Shown here in pieces: positions 7,610-14,537 of a stretch of DNA of 64,000 nt. A program made the position numbers and the translations under genes. The notes beneath the pieces are model-generated. The model saw only the letters and a list, made by a program, of their open reading frames with translations, did no database searches and was not told the origin of the DNA. Within the stretch, counting starts at the first letter, position 1. The number at the start of each line of letters is the position of its first letter. Origin of the DNA: Sporomusa ovata DSM 2662 (lineage in GTDB: Bacteria; Bacillota; Negativicutes; Sporomusales; Sporomusaceae); assembly GCF_000445445.1 (NCBI RefSeq), contig NZ_ASXP01000004.1, forward strand, positions 558,001 to 622,000. Reading direction: 5' to 3'.

Positions 7610-10600
7610 TTAAAATTTGTATTGCAGTGTCGTGTAATAGGTACGCCCCTGCAGCGGGTACTCGGCATTTGTTGTAAAACCTTCTTTGCCGCTGCTGTCA
7701 CGACAATGACATTTCAGGCTGGGACCACGGTTGAAGATATCATTACAGCCTACAACTAGTTCGCAGTTTTTAGTGAACTGACGCTTAACACCCAAACCTA
7801 TTGTCGTTAAAGCATCCTGGACAATGGGTCTTTGGATAAGGTCATTTGATGTATACATTTCACCTACATACTTAACCTCGCCGAAAATCATTGTCTGTTT
7901 GTCAGGCCGGTAAGCCAGGCGCAGGGAGCCTTCCCATTCCGGCGTATATGGCTGCGTAATGGTCCATATTTCGTAAGCGTTTACGGCCGGTGAGTCGTCC
8001 CACTTCTGGGCATGGGTTTTCAGATATGTGGCCGCCAGATTCAAATCCCATTTTTTCCAACTGAAGCCGGTTTGCAGTTCCACCCCGCGGGCATCACCTC
8101 TGGCGGAATTGGAATAGCTCCAATAGTCAAAGCCGTAACGCCATAGCATCAATAAATTTTCGGATTTGCGATAAAACCAGGTCAGCTGCAGCTTACTGTC
8201 GGCGCCAAACAGCCTGCCGTCCCAAATCGCGCTAATATCACACTGGCGCCCCTCTTCCGGCCGTGGAAAATTCAGGCGCTGAAATTGATTGTTGCTGGCA
8301 ATCGGCGCCGGCATGATACTGCCGCCGTCACCGGCAATTTCATACAGGTTCAGCAGGCGGTAATACGTACCATAGGTGGAACGTAAGGTCAGATTATCGC
8401 TGACCTGCTTTTTGAGGGCCAACTGCCAAGTCATTTTGTTATCCAGCTGGTCAATGGCTTCAAACATCCATTTATTAGGCTTATCCTTATTTTTTTCATA
8501 ACCTACGGCATTGCCGCTATTTATGTGTGATTGATTATAACGGATACTGGGGGTAAACCAAAAGTCACCTTTTTGATTCAGGGTAATCGTATCCTGTAAT
8601 TGAACATTGAACAATTCTTGTTTATAATCGGTACGGTAGCGATTGGCGGATGAGTAACCGGTTTCCAGCGTACCGTCGGTAATGCGCGAGCCGGCAACAT
8701 CCATGTTTTCTTTGGACCAGTTAACCAGAAATTCCAGCAAGTGATTCTTACCGGCCTGATAACTGGCATCAATGCCGCCGCCCCAGCGGTTACTGTCAAA
8801 AGCGCTCCATTTGCGCATGGGGATTTGGGAATACATATTATTGGGATTCAGTGCATCTAGAATATCCCAGTTTTCACAGTGGTAACGCTTTGCCTGATTC
8901 AGATAATTAAGGTTCCAGCCCCACTCCAGCTTGCCTGCCGTATCACGCCGCCCCACCATTGCTTCTGTGCTGGTAAGCTTCTGTTTGGTCTGGGCATTGG
9001 GATAGTCGAGAATATCTGTATCTATACCGGCAAACGGACTGTGATCCCACAGCAACCCCCGCGGCAAATGGCGATCAATCTGTTTCCAGGAGACTTTCGT
9101 CATCCAGTGGTCATCCTGCCATTTAACGATGGCATCGGTATTCTTGTAATCGTTATACCGGCGGTAGCGTGTCCCGTCACCCAGTTTTTGCTTAGTATCC
9201 TTCGCTTTGGCGATGTCTGCTTTTGTCTGGGTAATGCCTGTGCTCTCTACTGCGGTATAACCGACTATTTTGTTAGCGGCGATTTTGTAATATAATGCGT
9301 TCAAGGTATCACCGTTTCCCGCTGCTATCAGTTGGTTGATATATGCTGTTCTTGCACTTGCAGAACCCGCCGCAAGAATTGGACTGATAAAATCCTGTTC
9401 CGTCTTGGTCAACTGATTATATGCATAATCATTATTTGCGTTAAACTTTCTATTGTAGTCACTTAAGCTATTTATCATAAGTCCAATCTTACTGACTGTA
9501 GGAGAGGGTGTCTTCACAACTGCATTATTATACGCCATATTGTATAAAACCAGGTTACCGCTTGCATCCGTTGTGCTCAGGAAAGTTTTCCACTCATCAA
9601 GATGATCTTGATAATAATCCACTGTATGTCCATTGATCTGGCTAGCCGACAAAGCAGTATACGTATATGTACAGGCACTCTTATCGGCATTATCCACATT
9701 AGCTTGATATGTTGCTATAAATTTATCAAGCTCTGCAACTGTGGCAGCATTGTTATAATTCTCATATTTAAAATTGCCATCACTTTGTTCGCGGTTAACA
9801 TCCACCATCAGACTACCGTGGCCTAACGGCGCGATAACTTCCAAACTTCCTTTATACCCGCCGTAAGAACTTTTGCCGATCGAGGCGTTGATATCTGCTT
9901 GGGTTGGCCTTTTAGTCACGATGTTGATAACGCCGCCGATGTAAGTCCCGCCAAACCGGGCCGGGATGTACCCGCGATATACTTCAATACGTTCAACATT
10001 TTTGATTGGAATTGTCGAAATATCCACGGCGGCGTCACCACCGAGGTTACTTAGAACACCATCGACAAAAACACCCACCTGGGCGGCGGTTGAACCGCGC
10101 ACGCTCACTGTCGTGTACTGCCCTTTGCCGTTGACCTCTCGGACATGGACGCCCGGAACCTCTTTCAGTAAATCGGCCAGGGATTTCTGTTCGCCGCGGT
10201 AATCAGCTGGTCTGATGACGGTCACCGTACCCGGCGAGAGCTTGGATTCCCAGTCCGGACGCGGCGCCTCGACCGTCAGGGCCGGCAGGTCATATACCTC
10301 GCCCGCCTTATCACTGCCAGCCGCACTGCCGGCCGCCGTGGCTTGTCCACTGTCAGTGGTGTTTGCTGATTGGTTTGTTGTCTTTTCCTGTTCACCGGCG
10401 TTTTTCGCTGATTCATCAGTCGCCTGTTCATTGTCAGATGCAGTTTCCTTCGTTTCCTGCATCTGCTCACTGTTTGCTGCCGGTACAATTTCACCTGCAG
10501 GTGTCATAGTCTCCTCGTTTGCCGCGTTCACCAGGCTATAAAACGGCGGCGCGGTGCTGAGGGCCAGCGTACAGGCAATACTCATCGCCAAGGCTTTTTT

Positions 10601-10621
10601 CGTTAACTTGCGTTGCTTCAC
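7610..10621 (-). CDS. TonB-dependent receptor, B12-riboswitch controlled, probable corrinoid transporter
   Basis: 1003 residues. Signal peptide at about 1-34, a long Glu/Thr/Gln/Ser-rich periplasmic linker to about 107, a TonB-box-like LPALTVEA, plug (LADLLKEVPGVHVREV, VRGSTAAQVGVFVDGVL, VERIEVYRGYIPARFGG, GGVINIVTKRP) and a 22-strand-type barrel ending in Phe (TLQYKF). It is closely related to the receptors at 14538 and 37311, but carries roughly 180-200 extra residues after the early barrel strand GNFKYENYN, probably a large outer loop. GTG 10621 has GGAG 8 nt upstream. Two tandem cobalamin riboswitches with terminators precede it, so it should be off when B12 is plentiful. That corrinoid is the cargo is inferred from this regulation. 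Confidence 0.9.
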   Translation of the reverse strand: MKQRKLTKKALAMSIACTLALSTAPPFYSLVNAANEETMTPAGEIVPAANSEQMQETKETASDNEQATDESAKNAGEQEKTTNQSANTTDSGQATAAGSAAGSDKAGEVYDLPALTVEAPRPDWESKLSPGTVTVIRPADYRGEQKSLADLLKEVPGVHVREVNGKGQYTTVSVRGSTAAQVGVFVDGVLSNLGGDAAVDISTIPIKNVERIEVYRGYIPARFGGTYIGGVINIVTKRPTQADINASIGKSSYGGYKGSLEVIAPLGHGSLMVDVNREQSDGNFKYENYNNAATVAELDKFIATYQANVDNADKSACTYTYTALSASQINGHTVDYYQDHLDEWKTFLSTTDASGNLVLYNMAYNNAVVKTPSPTVSKIGLMINSLSDYNRKFNANNDYAYNQLTKTEQDFISPILAAGSASARTAYINQLIAAGNGDTLNALYYKIAANKIVGYTAVESTGITQTKADIAKAKDTKQKLGDGTRYRRYNDYKNTDAIVKWQDDHWMTKVSWKQIDRHLPRGLLWDHSPFAGIDTDILDYPNAQTKQKLTSTEAMVGRRDTAGKLEWGWNLNYLNQAKRYHCENWDILDALNPNNMYSQIPMRKWSAFDSNRWGGGIDASYQAGKNHLLEFLVNWSKENMDVAGSRITDGTLETGYSSANRYRTDYKQELFNVQLQDTITLNQKGDFWFTPSIRYNQSHINSGNAVGYEKNKDKPNKWMFEAIDQLDNKMTWQLALKKQVSDNLTLRSTYGTYYRLLNLYEIAGDGGSIMPAPIASNNQFQRLNFPRPEEGRQCDISAIWDGRLFGADSKLQLTWFYRKSENLLMLWRYGFDYWSYSNSARGDARGVELQTGFSWKKWDLNLAATYLKTHAQKWDDSPAVNAYEIWTITQPYTPEWEGSLRLAYRPDKQTMIFGEVKYVGEMYTSNDLIQRPIVQDALTTIGLGVKRQFTKNCELVVGCNDIFNRGPSLKCHCRDSSGKEGFTTNAEYPLQGRTYYTTLQYKF

Positions 10622-10690
10622 TACAATCTCTCCTCTTTTCCCCTATGCAGTTTTCCTGTTCATGAAGAGTAATTAGCTGACAATAGCCAA

Positions 10691-10716
10691 TAAAAAAACT
10701 CCCTTTTCGGGAGTGC
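10691..10716 (-). terminator. Riboswitch-linked terminator
   Basis: ACTCCCGAAAAGGGAGT followed by TTTTTT on the minus strand, between the cobalamin riboswitch at 10760-10965 and the receptor start. It is the expression platform of that riboswitch. Confidence 0.85.
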
Positions 10717-10759
10717 TTACGCCAAGCTGCCAGCTTCTTAGGGTCTGGTAACCTTACGT

Positions 10760-10965
10760 AATCCCCTCCCTGTCACTCGCAGGTAAAATGGTGATTGTCA
10801 AACAGGCAGTTCTCCTGACTCCGGTTCATGGCTTTCCCGCGCCTTCCCAAAGCGATTGGCTTCAGTGGCAACTATGCGAGATTGCTCCCCGTTACAGTGG
10901 CGTGACCGTGCCGGCCTTTAACCGGCTTCCCTATTAAGCCCCGCAGGGCACCTATTCCGATATCC
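10760..10965 (-). ncRNA. Cobalamin riboswitch (proximal of a tandem pair)
   Basis: The minus strand shows the conserved core: AATAGGGAAGCCGGT, GCCACTGTAACGGGGAG, GCCACTG, GGGAAGG and the B12 box GGAGTCAGGAGAACTGCC. It precedes a terminator and the TonB receptor at 10621. It is nearly identical to the riboswitch at 19890-20090. Confidence 0.95.
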
Positions 10966-11032
10966 TGTGATATCTGCTATGCTGTTGTTGGTAAGTCATT
11001 GCTTGTCCCACATGGTGACAAGCGGTAAATAA

Positions 11033-11063
11033 AATAACCCCCCTGTATGACATAGGGGGGTTA
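11033..11063 (-). terminator. Riboswitch-linked terminator between tandem riboswitches
   Basis: AACCCCCCTATG…CAGGGGGGTT followed by ATTTTATTT on the minus strand. It sits after the distal riboswitch, so each riboswitch of the pair has its own terminator. Confidence 0.85.
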
Positions 11064-11080
11064 CTGCTGTTTGTTCATTA

Positions 11081-11278
11081 AATCCCCTCCCCATCTTCGC
11101 AGGTCAACGGTGATTGTTGTACAGGCAGTTCTCCTGGCTCTGGATCATTACGCTGCCAAACCTTCCCAGGATTTGTATCCCAGTGGCATCTCTTGGCTTT
11201 GCTCCCCATTACAGTGGCGGGACCGCGCCGGCCTTTCACCGGCTTTTCTATGAAGCCCTTGCGGGCACCTGTACCTTT
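11081..11278 (-). ncRNA. Cobalamin riboswitch (distal of a tandem pair)
   Basis: Conserved core on the minus strand: CGCCACTGTAATGGGGAG, GCCACTGGG, GGGAAGG and the B12 box CAGAGCCAGGAGAACTGCC. It lies about 115 bp upstream of the second riboswitch in the same leader. A matching copy is at 20212-20407. Confidence 0.95.
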
Positions 11279-11316
11279 ACGCTATGTATTTGTCTTATCT
11301 TTCCTACTTCTGTCTA

Positions 11317-11345
11317 ATTTTAGCACTAATGGTTATCATTGTCAC
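11317..11345 (-). promoter_or_regulatory. Promoter with Fur-like box between -35 and -10
   Basis: On the minus strand GTGACA, a 17-bp spacer and TAAAAT. The spacer contains GACAATGATAACCATTAGT, which by my count matches 15 of 19 positions of the E. coli Fur consensus. The same promoter occurs at 20447-20475 and, slightly diverged, at 22445-22474. It drives the tandem riboswitch leader of the TonB receptor. Confidence 0.65.
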
Positions 11346-11543
11346 GCAAATTCATTCTGCTTATTTCGACATTTTTTCTGTTTTTTTCCACGACACGTAT
11401 TTACTGGAGTGAACGTTTTTAAAGTTGTTGGCAAGACTTAAAAAGGATTGAAGATATTCTTTGCTGACACTATTTTCTCCTTTGTCAGGCACGTTTTTTC
11501 CTGACCGCTTGCATATTTTTCATTCTATGGGTATACTAAAGAA

Positions 11544-11664
11544 AAGGACTGACGTGCTCAACACACGCCAGCCTCACAGGCTGTCTAACCGGAAAACGGT
11601 TAGCTCATGTTCAAGCTATTAAGAAATAGCCGCACACTTAGCAGGAGGCGGCTATTTCGGTTTT
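11544..11664 (+). ncRNA. Antisense RNA antitoxin of a type I toxin-antitoxin pair (RatA-like)
   Basis: A plus-strand promoter, TTGCAT (11509) - 17 bp - TATACT (11532), is followed by an RNA of about 120 nt with the hairpins CTAACCG-GGAAAA-CGGTTAG type and a terminator (GAAATAGCCGC…GCGGCTATTTC, then U-rich) that overlaps the 3' end of the convergent toxin gene. The layout matches txpA/ratA of Bacillus subtilis. The same cassette is repeated at 51557-51685. Its CTAACCG arm could also pair with the CGGTTAG of the toxin leader. Confidence 0.75.
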
Positions 11665-11726
11665 ATCATGAGCACAACAAGCGTTGCGAATGCAATCATC
11701 AGATACATTGCTTCGAATGCTGACAC
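11652..11726 (-). CDS. Holin-like type I toxin (Hol_Tox/TxpA-like), 24 aa
   Basis: V/MSAFEAMYLMIAFATLVVLMIKPK: a short N-terminus, one hydrophobic helix and a basic tail, the pattern of putative holin-like toxins of Firmicutes. The start is GTG 11726 with GGGGGTGG 5 nt upstream. That Shine-Dalgarno lies next to a CTTCC…GGAAG hairpin that may hold it closed. A -10 box TATAAT for the toxin mRNA is at 11788-11793. The 3' end overlaps the antisense RNA. The longer frame extending to 11909 has no ribosome binding site and is not used. Confidence 0.75.
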   Translation of the reverse strand: MSAFEAMYLMIAFATLVVLMIKPK

Positions 11727-11971
11727 ATTTACCACCCCCTTCCTAAAAAGGAAGGAGCTAACCGTCTCCCGACAAGCCTGCAGGCTAATTATAGCATATT
11801 CTTCCAGGGCGAACAGAAATAATTTCGTTCCTGGCTGTACGTCACGACCGGACCGCCTTCCTACTGAGGGCGGCCATTTTATTTTCGTCGCACAGTCCGG
11901 GCAGTCCACGGCTCCCTTGCCGTGAGCAGTGCTAAACGAGAGCCATCATATTTCTCTTCAAGTTTAGCGTA

Positions 11972-12949
11972 CTAGACCTTGACCATAACAAGCTGCGCCG
12001 GGTCCAGACCTGCTTTGACATAGAGCTGCGGCGTGTTTTCTTCCGCGATGCCCTGCAGCATCAGCGCAGCCTTGGCCTGTTCAAAAGCGGTTTGCAGGGA
12101 TTTGCAAAAACCGAGTGCCGCATAAAACTGGGCGGCAAATACTTTGGCGGCTTCGTCGCCAATCGAGGTTTTCATGCCGATGGCTGCTTCCACATAGTGG
12201 ACTACCGCTTCCGCCTCGTCATCGGAAAAGCAGACATTAAAAAACACCAGCCTAATGGTATCGGAGGCGCTCAGCATGACCTGGACGATGGCCGCTAAGC
12301 TTACGAATTTGGGCTGGCCGTCGTCGCCCTGCAGCACCAACTGGTCGTCATGGGAGCCGTGGCCGCTGAAATGAACCACCTGCGGGTTGACTTCGTTGAT
12401 CGCCTGCAAAATGTCAAGCGGCTCGGCCGCCCAGCGGGTGACAAAGTCGATGGCCTCGCGGTGTTCGGACCGGCGGATATTGTCCTGGATCGCCCTGGCT
12501 TCGGCATCAAGCTGCAAGGGAGCATTTTTCAGGGCATTGGCAGCCAGAAACAGCACGGTAACCTTTTGCGCCGCTTTTTTTACCGGCGCCGCCGGTTTCT
12601 TTTTGGGAACGCTTTTCTTTTTCTCCGGCAGCCCGACCGTGTCAAGCTGCTGTTCCAGTCCGGCGATTTCCGCTTCCAGTTTGGCAATGGTTGCCACTAG
12701 GTCGATGGCCCTGGCCGCGTTGTGCCTGACGTGTTTCCTGGCGGTTTCCACAGCCGGTTCAGTGTCTGCTGCCTTCCCGGCAGCGGCGGCCATTGCTGTC
12801 AGCTGCAGCGGCCCGTCCTGGACGGTGCTGCCGATAAGCTGAGTATGTTCGGATAACCGCTGCAGCACCTGAGCCTTGTCGCTCTTTAGCTGCGTCAGCG
12901 CGGCTTTTTTTTGCTGGAGGTTTTGTTGCAGTTCATCAATCTGGGTCAT
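11972..12949 (-). CDS. CHAT-domain protein (caspase-like) with N-terminal coiled coil
   Basis: About 325 residues. The N-terminal third (QNLQQKKAALTQLKSDKAQ…) is strongly helical coiled coil, followed by a Lys/Ala/Pro linker (about 110-130) and a CHAT peptidase domain. Catalytic candidates are His in VVHFSGHGSHDD and Cys in FFNVCFSDDEA. CHAT proteins are caspase-related proteases used in bacterial defence and other signalling. Here it follows the propeller gene at 13068 with a hairpin between, so it may share that transcript or have its own. ATG 12949 is preferred over the ATG 6 nt earlier, which abuts GGGAGG. No signal peptide. Confidence 0.85.
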   Translation of the reverse strand: MTQIDELQQNLQQKKAALTQLKSDKAQVLQRLSEHTQLIGSTVQDGPLQLTAMAAAAGKAADTEPAVETARKHVRHNAARAIDLVATIAKLEAEIAGLEQQLDTVGLPEKKKSVPKKKPAAPVKKAAQKVTVLFLAANALKNAPLQLDAEARAIQDNIRRSEHREAIDFVTRWAAEPLDILQAINEVNPQVVHFSGHGSHDDQLVLQGDDGQPKFVSLAAIVQVMLSASDTIRLVFFNVCFSDDEAEAVVHYVEAAIGMKTSIGDEAAKVFAAQFYAALGFCKSLQTAFEQAKAALMLQGIAEENTPQLYVKAGLDPAQLVMVKV

Positions 12950-13007
12950 ACGCATCCTCCCTATATTTGCTCTCGATATTAGTCCGGAAGCAGGGTACTA
13001 GAGAATA

Positions 13008-13038
13008 GTTCGGCCTGGACGCTGCGTCCAGGCCGAAC
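13008..13038. terminator. Strong hairpin between propeller and CHAT genes
   Basis: GTTCGGCCTGGACGC and GCGTCCAGGCCGAAC pair perfectly over 15 bp with almost no loop. No U-tract follows on the minus strand, so it may be a weak terminator or an mRNA-stabilising or processing site. Confidence 0.5.
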
Positions 13039-13067
13039 CAAGGGAATACCAAGCAGTTGTTCAGGCG

Positions 13068-14369
13068 CTATTCTTGTTTGGCAGCTGCAGTCTGAGCCTT
13101 GGCCTGTTCTTCGAGTTCTTCCGGACGTACGAACTTGAAGGCCACCTTGGTGCGGGTGGCAGCTACAGCGGCGTCTGCGCCTGCGTCTCTGGCCGCCTGA
13201 TCGGCAATATTAATAACCACAGAAGCGGTGTTCAGATGACTATGGCAATTCTCATCGCCAATACCCTGATTGGCGGAACTATACTGCGTGTGATCGGCTT
13301 TCTTCGTGACAGAAGTGGAACTCAAGTTACCGCTTGCGACAATATTGGCGGCACTGCCGCTGACAAACCAGAGCGCATCAACAGCCGGAGCCAGCAGCCA
13401 GGTGGCGTCGGCCGGAGTTGCCGTCAATGGACCTGTGGTATTGGTTCCAAGGGTTCCTCCCTGCAGGCTGGTGCCATCTGTTTTGAACAGTTGATAAGAA
13501 TACTCTGAATAATTAGTATCATAATTTGCCCGCAGCACATAGGCTGCGCTGTCCCAGAAAGCAACATCCACGAAATCGCCTTTTTGTTGACCCGCAGGAA
13601 GTGCGGAGATCGTCACCGGTGTGGTTCCTAACGCAAGCGTACTAAGATTTACTGTTTCGATCTTGGAAGCCGAATTGCCGCCGGCCTGCTGCGCGCCGCC
13701 GATGGAGGTGACATAAGCAATACCACTGCTATCCACCGTTACAGAAACGACGTTATTGTTCAAACCGGAAACCACATCCGCAGTGCTGCCGTCGGTTGGC
13801 ACAATAGCCAGTTTGGAAGCATAATAGTTACTATAGCTGCCTGACGGCAAAAAGCTGTAAATGGCAACCAAACCGTAATCTGCATGATAATCCAGGCCGT
13901 TGCCGTGGGGAAGATAGATGGTTCCGCCGCTGGTTACCGAAGGCATGGTATACAGCGTGGAAGTTGCATAGGTGGATAGGTTGACGACGGTGATGGCGCC
14001 GGAATCATAGTCCTGCACATACAGATTGCTATCGATAACCACCAGACCGTACGGATTGCTGAAGCCCCATTCGGCGCTGGGTTTCTGGACAAGCTGTGTC
14101 CAATTGCCGGAGGAGTCAATGCTGAACAGCGCGACACGCGCTGTCCCCGGCGTTCCCAGCGTAGTGTAAGTATAGGCGGCAACCATAGCGTAATTGGCAT
14201 TGTTGTATTTATATCCCAGTACACGCGGATCGCCTGATATAGTCTCATGAGTACCTGCAACATCAATATACGTAACTTTCGGCACGCCGCGAGCCCCCAA
14301 AGTATTTACCGTGCTGACAATCCCCTGATTATAAGCAGCATTAATTACGCCGCAAGCAAGTGTTGACAT
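13068..14369 (-). CDS. Beta-propeller protein, second candidate corrinoid-binding partner
   Basis: About 433 residues of blade-like repeats (NLYVQDYDSGAITVVNLST, SGIAYVTSIGG, WFVSGSAANIV), resembling YVTN/YncE-type propellers, then an acidic/basic helical tail (RPEELEEQAKAQ). It follows the dual-barrel receptor 14538-19658 just as the 6246 propeller follows its receptor. Resemblance to 6246 is in layout (blades, tail, position) more than in residues, so common ancestry is less certain. The start ATG 14369 (GAGGTG 7 nt upstream) gives no signal peptide. A corrinoid-binding role is inference from position and riboswitch control. Confidence 0.65.
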   Translation of the reverse strand: MSTLACGVINAAYNQGIVSTVNTLGARGVPKVTYIDVAGTHETISGDPRVLGYKYNNANYAMVAAYTYTTLGTPGTARVALFSIDSSGNWTQLVQKPSAEWGFSNPYGLVVIDSNLYVQDYDSGAITVVNLSTYATSTLYTMPSVTSGGTIYLPHGNGLDYHADYGLVAIYSFLPSGSYSNYYASKLAIVPTDGSTADVVSGLNNNVVSVTVDSSGIAYVTSIGGAQQAGGNSASKIETVNLSTLALGTTPVTISALPAGQQKGDFVDVAFWDSAAYVLRANYDTNYSEYSYQLFKTDGTSLQGGTLGTNTTGPLTATPADATWLLAPAVDALWFVSGSAANIVASGNLSSTSVTKKADHTQYSSANQGIGDENCHSHLNTASVVINIADQAARDAGADAAVAATRTKVAFKFVRPEELEEQAKAQTAAAKQE

Positions 14370-14537
14370 AAAAATCACCTCATCCATAAATTTTGTGTTA
14401 CCCAATTACTGAAAATTCAAGCCTGTCACCCTGTCTTTCCGGCTACTTGTAATGGCCTCACCTCCTTACCGTTTTTTTATGGAAAACTCTTGCCCTGCGC
14501 TTGCACTGCTTCCCGGCAAGGCAGAAGTTTGCACCGC

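Noticed and set aside
7610..10621. Naming the receptor btuB
   Set aside because: Corrinoid cargo is inferred from riboswitch control only. The sequence does not show specific BtuB features that I can verify.
10728..11280. Repeated similar blocks taken at first as a CRISPR array or IS-like repeats
   Set aside because: The blocks are about 200 bp, match the cobalamin riboswitch core and lie upstream of genes. There are no short direct repeats with regular spacers.
11071..11317. Several similar plus-strand frames beginning MLYRQFSWLW or MFIKSPPHLRRS at 11071, 20175, 22177 and elsewhere
   Set aside because: They are recurring reads of the antisense strand of cobalamin riboswitches. Their similarity comes from the conserved RNA, not from a protein family.
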